From positions 1-23,284 of the forward strand of contig JARRNO010000006.1 in NCBI GenBank assembly GCA_037384885.1: DNA of 23,284 bases, written 5' to 3'. The position numbers and the translations under genes are program-made. Origin of the DNA: JARRNO01 sp037384885 (GTDB lineage: Bacteria; Acidobacteriota; UBA4820; DSQY01). A model generated the notes under the pieces. That model was not told the DNA's origin. It was given only the letters and a program-made list of their open reading frames with translations, and ran no database searches. This document shows, one piece after another, positions 22,542 through 23,284 of the stretch. Position 1 is the first letter of the stretch. Every line of letters begins with the position of its first letter.

Positions 22542-23284
22542 TTAACCTGCGGTGAACTGGTGGCAGTTTCCGCAGAAGATTCCTTTATGATGGTCTTTCT
22601 TGTCCGTGTGGCACTGCAGGCAGGTTGCCCGGGTCGAAACCTTGAATACGTGGGGTTTATGACAGGTCCAGCAATCCACGTAAGGATGGCCGCCTTTCTT
22701 GTGCAGGCCGCTCAGGTTGTTGTGGCAGGTGGTGCAGTCCACCAGCGGCTTCACCTGCTGCGTCTTGAGATGGCAGGTGCTGCAGTCGAAGGACATCATG
22801 GGTTTTGATGTGTCGATCTTGTGGCAGGTGGCGCACTTCTGCGGCGGACGGTAACCCGCCTGGTGGCATCGGCTGCAGAGGATCTGGGCATGCTTGCCCT
22901 CGAGTTTCCATGGGTGCCAGTTTTCCGAGCTCTTGGGTGCGGTGGCGCCCAGCGGCATCAGAGGGCCGCGCTGAGGCATGGTGTGGCAATCGGTGCAGTC
23001 CCTTGGAATGGTTTGGCCGGCCTTGCTCACGTGATGGCCGTCATGACAACGGAAGCAGCCGGGCCAGTTGCGGTGGCCCAGATTGTCGGGATAGGTCTTC
23101 CAGTTGACATGCATGGCGGGAAAGACGCTCCGGTCGTAGATCTCGTCCAGGACGTGAACGGCCTCTTCAACCTCTCCCTTCTTATCCTTGAGAACCTGGG
23201 GGAATTTCTCCTGGTAGAAGGAATCGATCGCCTGTTTGATGCCCTTGTGGGCGGCGTCGTTGTTCTTGTATTCGTGTGTGAGCG
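22542..23284 (-). CDS. Multiheme c-type cytochrome, at least nine hemes (5' partial)
   Basis: The frame is open through the right edge of the window, so the start and signal or anchor segment are missing. Visible: about 247 residues. The upstream portion (HEYKNNDAAHKGIKQAID ... VLDEIYDRSVFPAM) leads into HVNWKTYPDNLGHRNWPGCF, a pattern typical of NapC/NirT-like and related periplasmic cytochromes of metal- and sulfate-reducing bacteria. Nine CxxCH heme-binding sites follow: CFRCH, CTDCH, CSRCH, CATCH, CSTCH, CTTCH, CWTCH, CLQCH and CGNCH, the last only a few residues before the stop. Many extra His residues could serve as distal ligands. Predicted periplasmic electron carrier; partner unknown, since the upstream genes lie outside. 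An internal ATG at 23114 is not the real start. Confidence 0.93.
   Translation of the reverse strand, partial: LTHEYKNNDAAHKGIKQAIDSFYQEKFPQVLKDKKGEVEEAVHVLDEIYDRSVFPAMHVNWKTYPDNLGHRNWPGCFRCHDGHHVSKAGQTIPRDCTDCHTMPQRGPLMPLGATAPKSSENWHPWKLEGKHAQILCSRCHQAGYRPPQKCATCHKIDTSKPMMSFDCSTCHLKTQQVKPLVDCTTCHNNLSGLHKKGGHPYVDCWTCHKPHVFKVSTRATCLQCHTDKKDHHKGIFCGNCHQFTAG

Noticed and set aside
1..23284. CRISPR array, phage genes, insertion sequences or toxin-antitoxin pair
   Set aside because: No regularly spaced direct repeats, transposase or integrase motifs, or small toxin/antitoxin pairs were seen; the repeats present are REP-like singles.

Overview
The window is GC-rich bacterial chromosome. An NtrC-family activator, a well-conserved sigma-54-type promoter, an HD-GYP regulator, a MoxR/Bat aerotolerance-type operon and a cytochrome with at least nine CxxCH sites together suggest a Desulfobacterota-like (former Deltaproteobacteria) anaerobe. 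Other GC-rich phyla such as Methylomirabilota, Nitrospirota or Acidobacteriota are not excluded. No phage, transposase, CRISPR array or conventional defence system was found.

Left part (1-6457). On the plus strand: the 3' part of a rhomboid protease with a helical-repeat tail, a small secreted protein built of ~13-residue repeats (7_1-knot/DUF6150-like), a small membrane protein, an exported-looking isochorismatase-family hydrolase, and a GNAT acetyltransferase fused in frame to a Cys-rich DUF6125-like domain. On the minus strand: a translationally coupled pair, an unknown helical protein plus a BtrH-type cysteine acyltransferase/hydrolase-like protein, and a tRNA-Thr(CGU) with its own promoter.

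Middle part (6458-15755): a signalling cluster. A multi-PAS hybrid histidine kinase is cut by one in-frame TAA. It is followed by an HD-GYP response regulator and, convergently, an NtrC-type sigma-54 activator whose Fis-type helix-turn-helix resembles FleQ. Beyond a repeat-filled gap lie a response regulator with a degenerate GGDEF domain and a histidine-kinase-like protein that keeps the His-containing dimerisation helix but has lost recognisable ATP-binding boxes. The degenerate-GGDEF regulator gene has a sigma-54-like promoter, and about 80 bp further upstream is a perfect palindrome (TCGTCAA-N4-TTGACGA) close to the remembered FleQ box. The activator encoded about 0.85 kb away is the obvious candidate to act there.

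Right part (15821-21412): a compact minus-strand operon moxR - DUF58 - BatD-like - batA - batB - batC(TPR), with four-base or one-base start/stop overlaps and a good sigma-70-type promoter in front. The ATPase-less kinase-like gene follows batC by 65 bp, so the operon may feed into the signalling genes. Beyond it are a divergent four-helix membrane protein and the 3' part of a multiheme cytochrome c gene with a clear intrinsic terminator.

Most long gene-free gaps on the left and middle carry REP-like dispersed repeats: one 32-bp family in three near-identical copies, and a second family starting GTGGGAGCGG when read on the minus strand. Short degenerate tandem motifs accompany them. All function calls come from reading motifs by eye; no database search was run.
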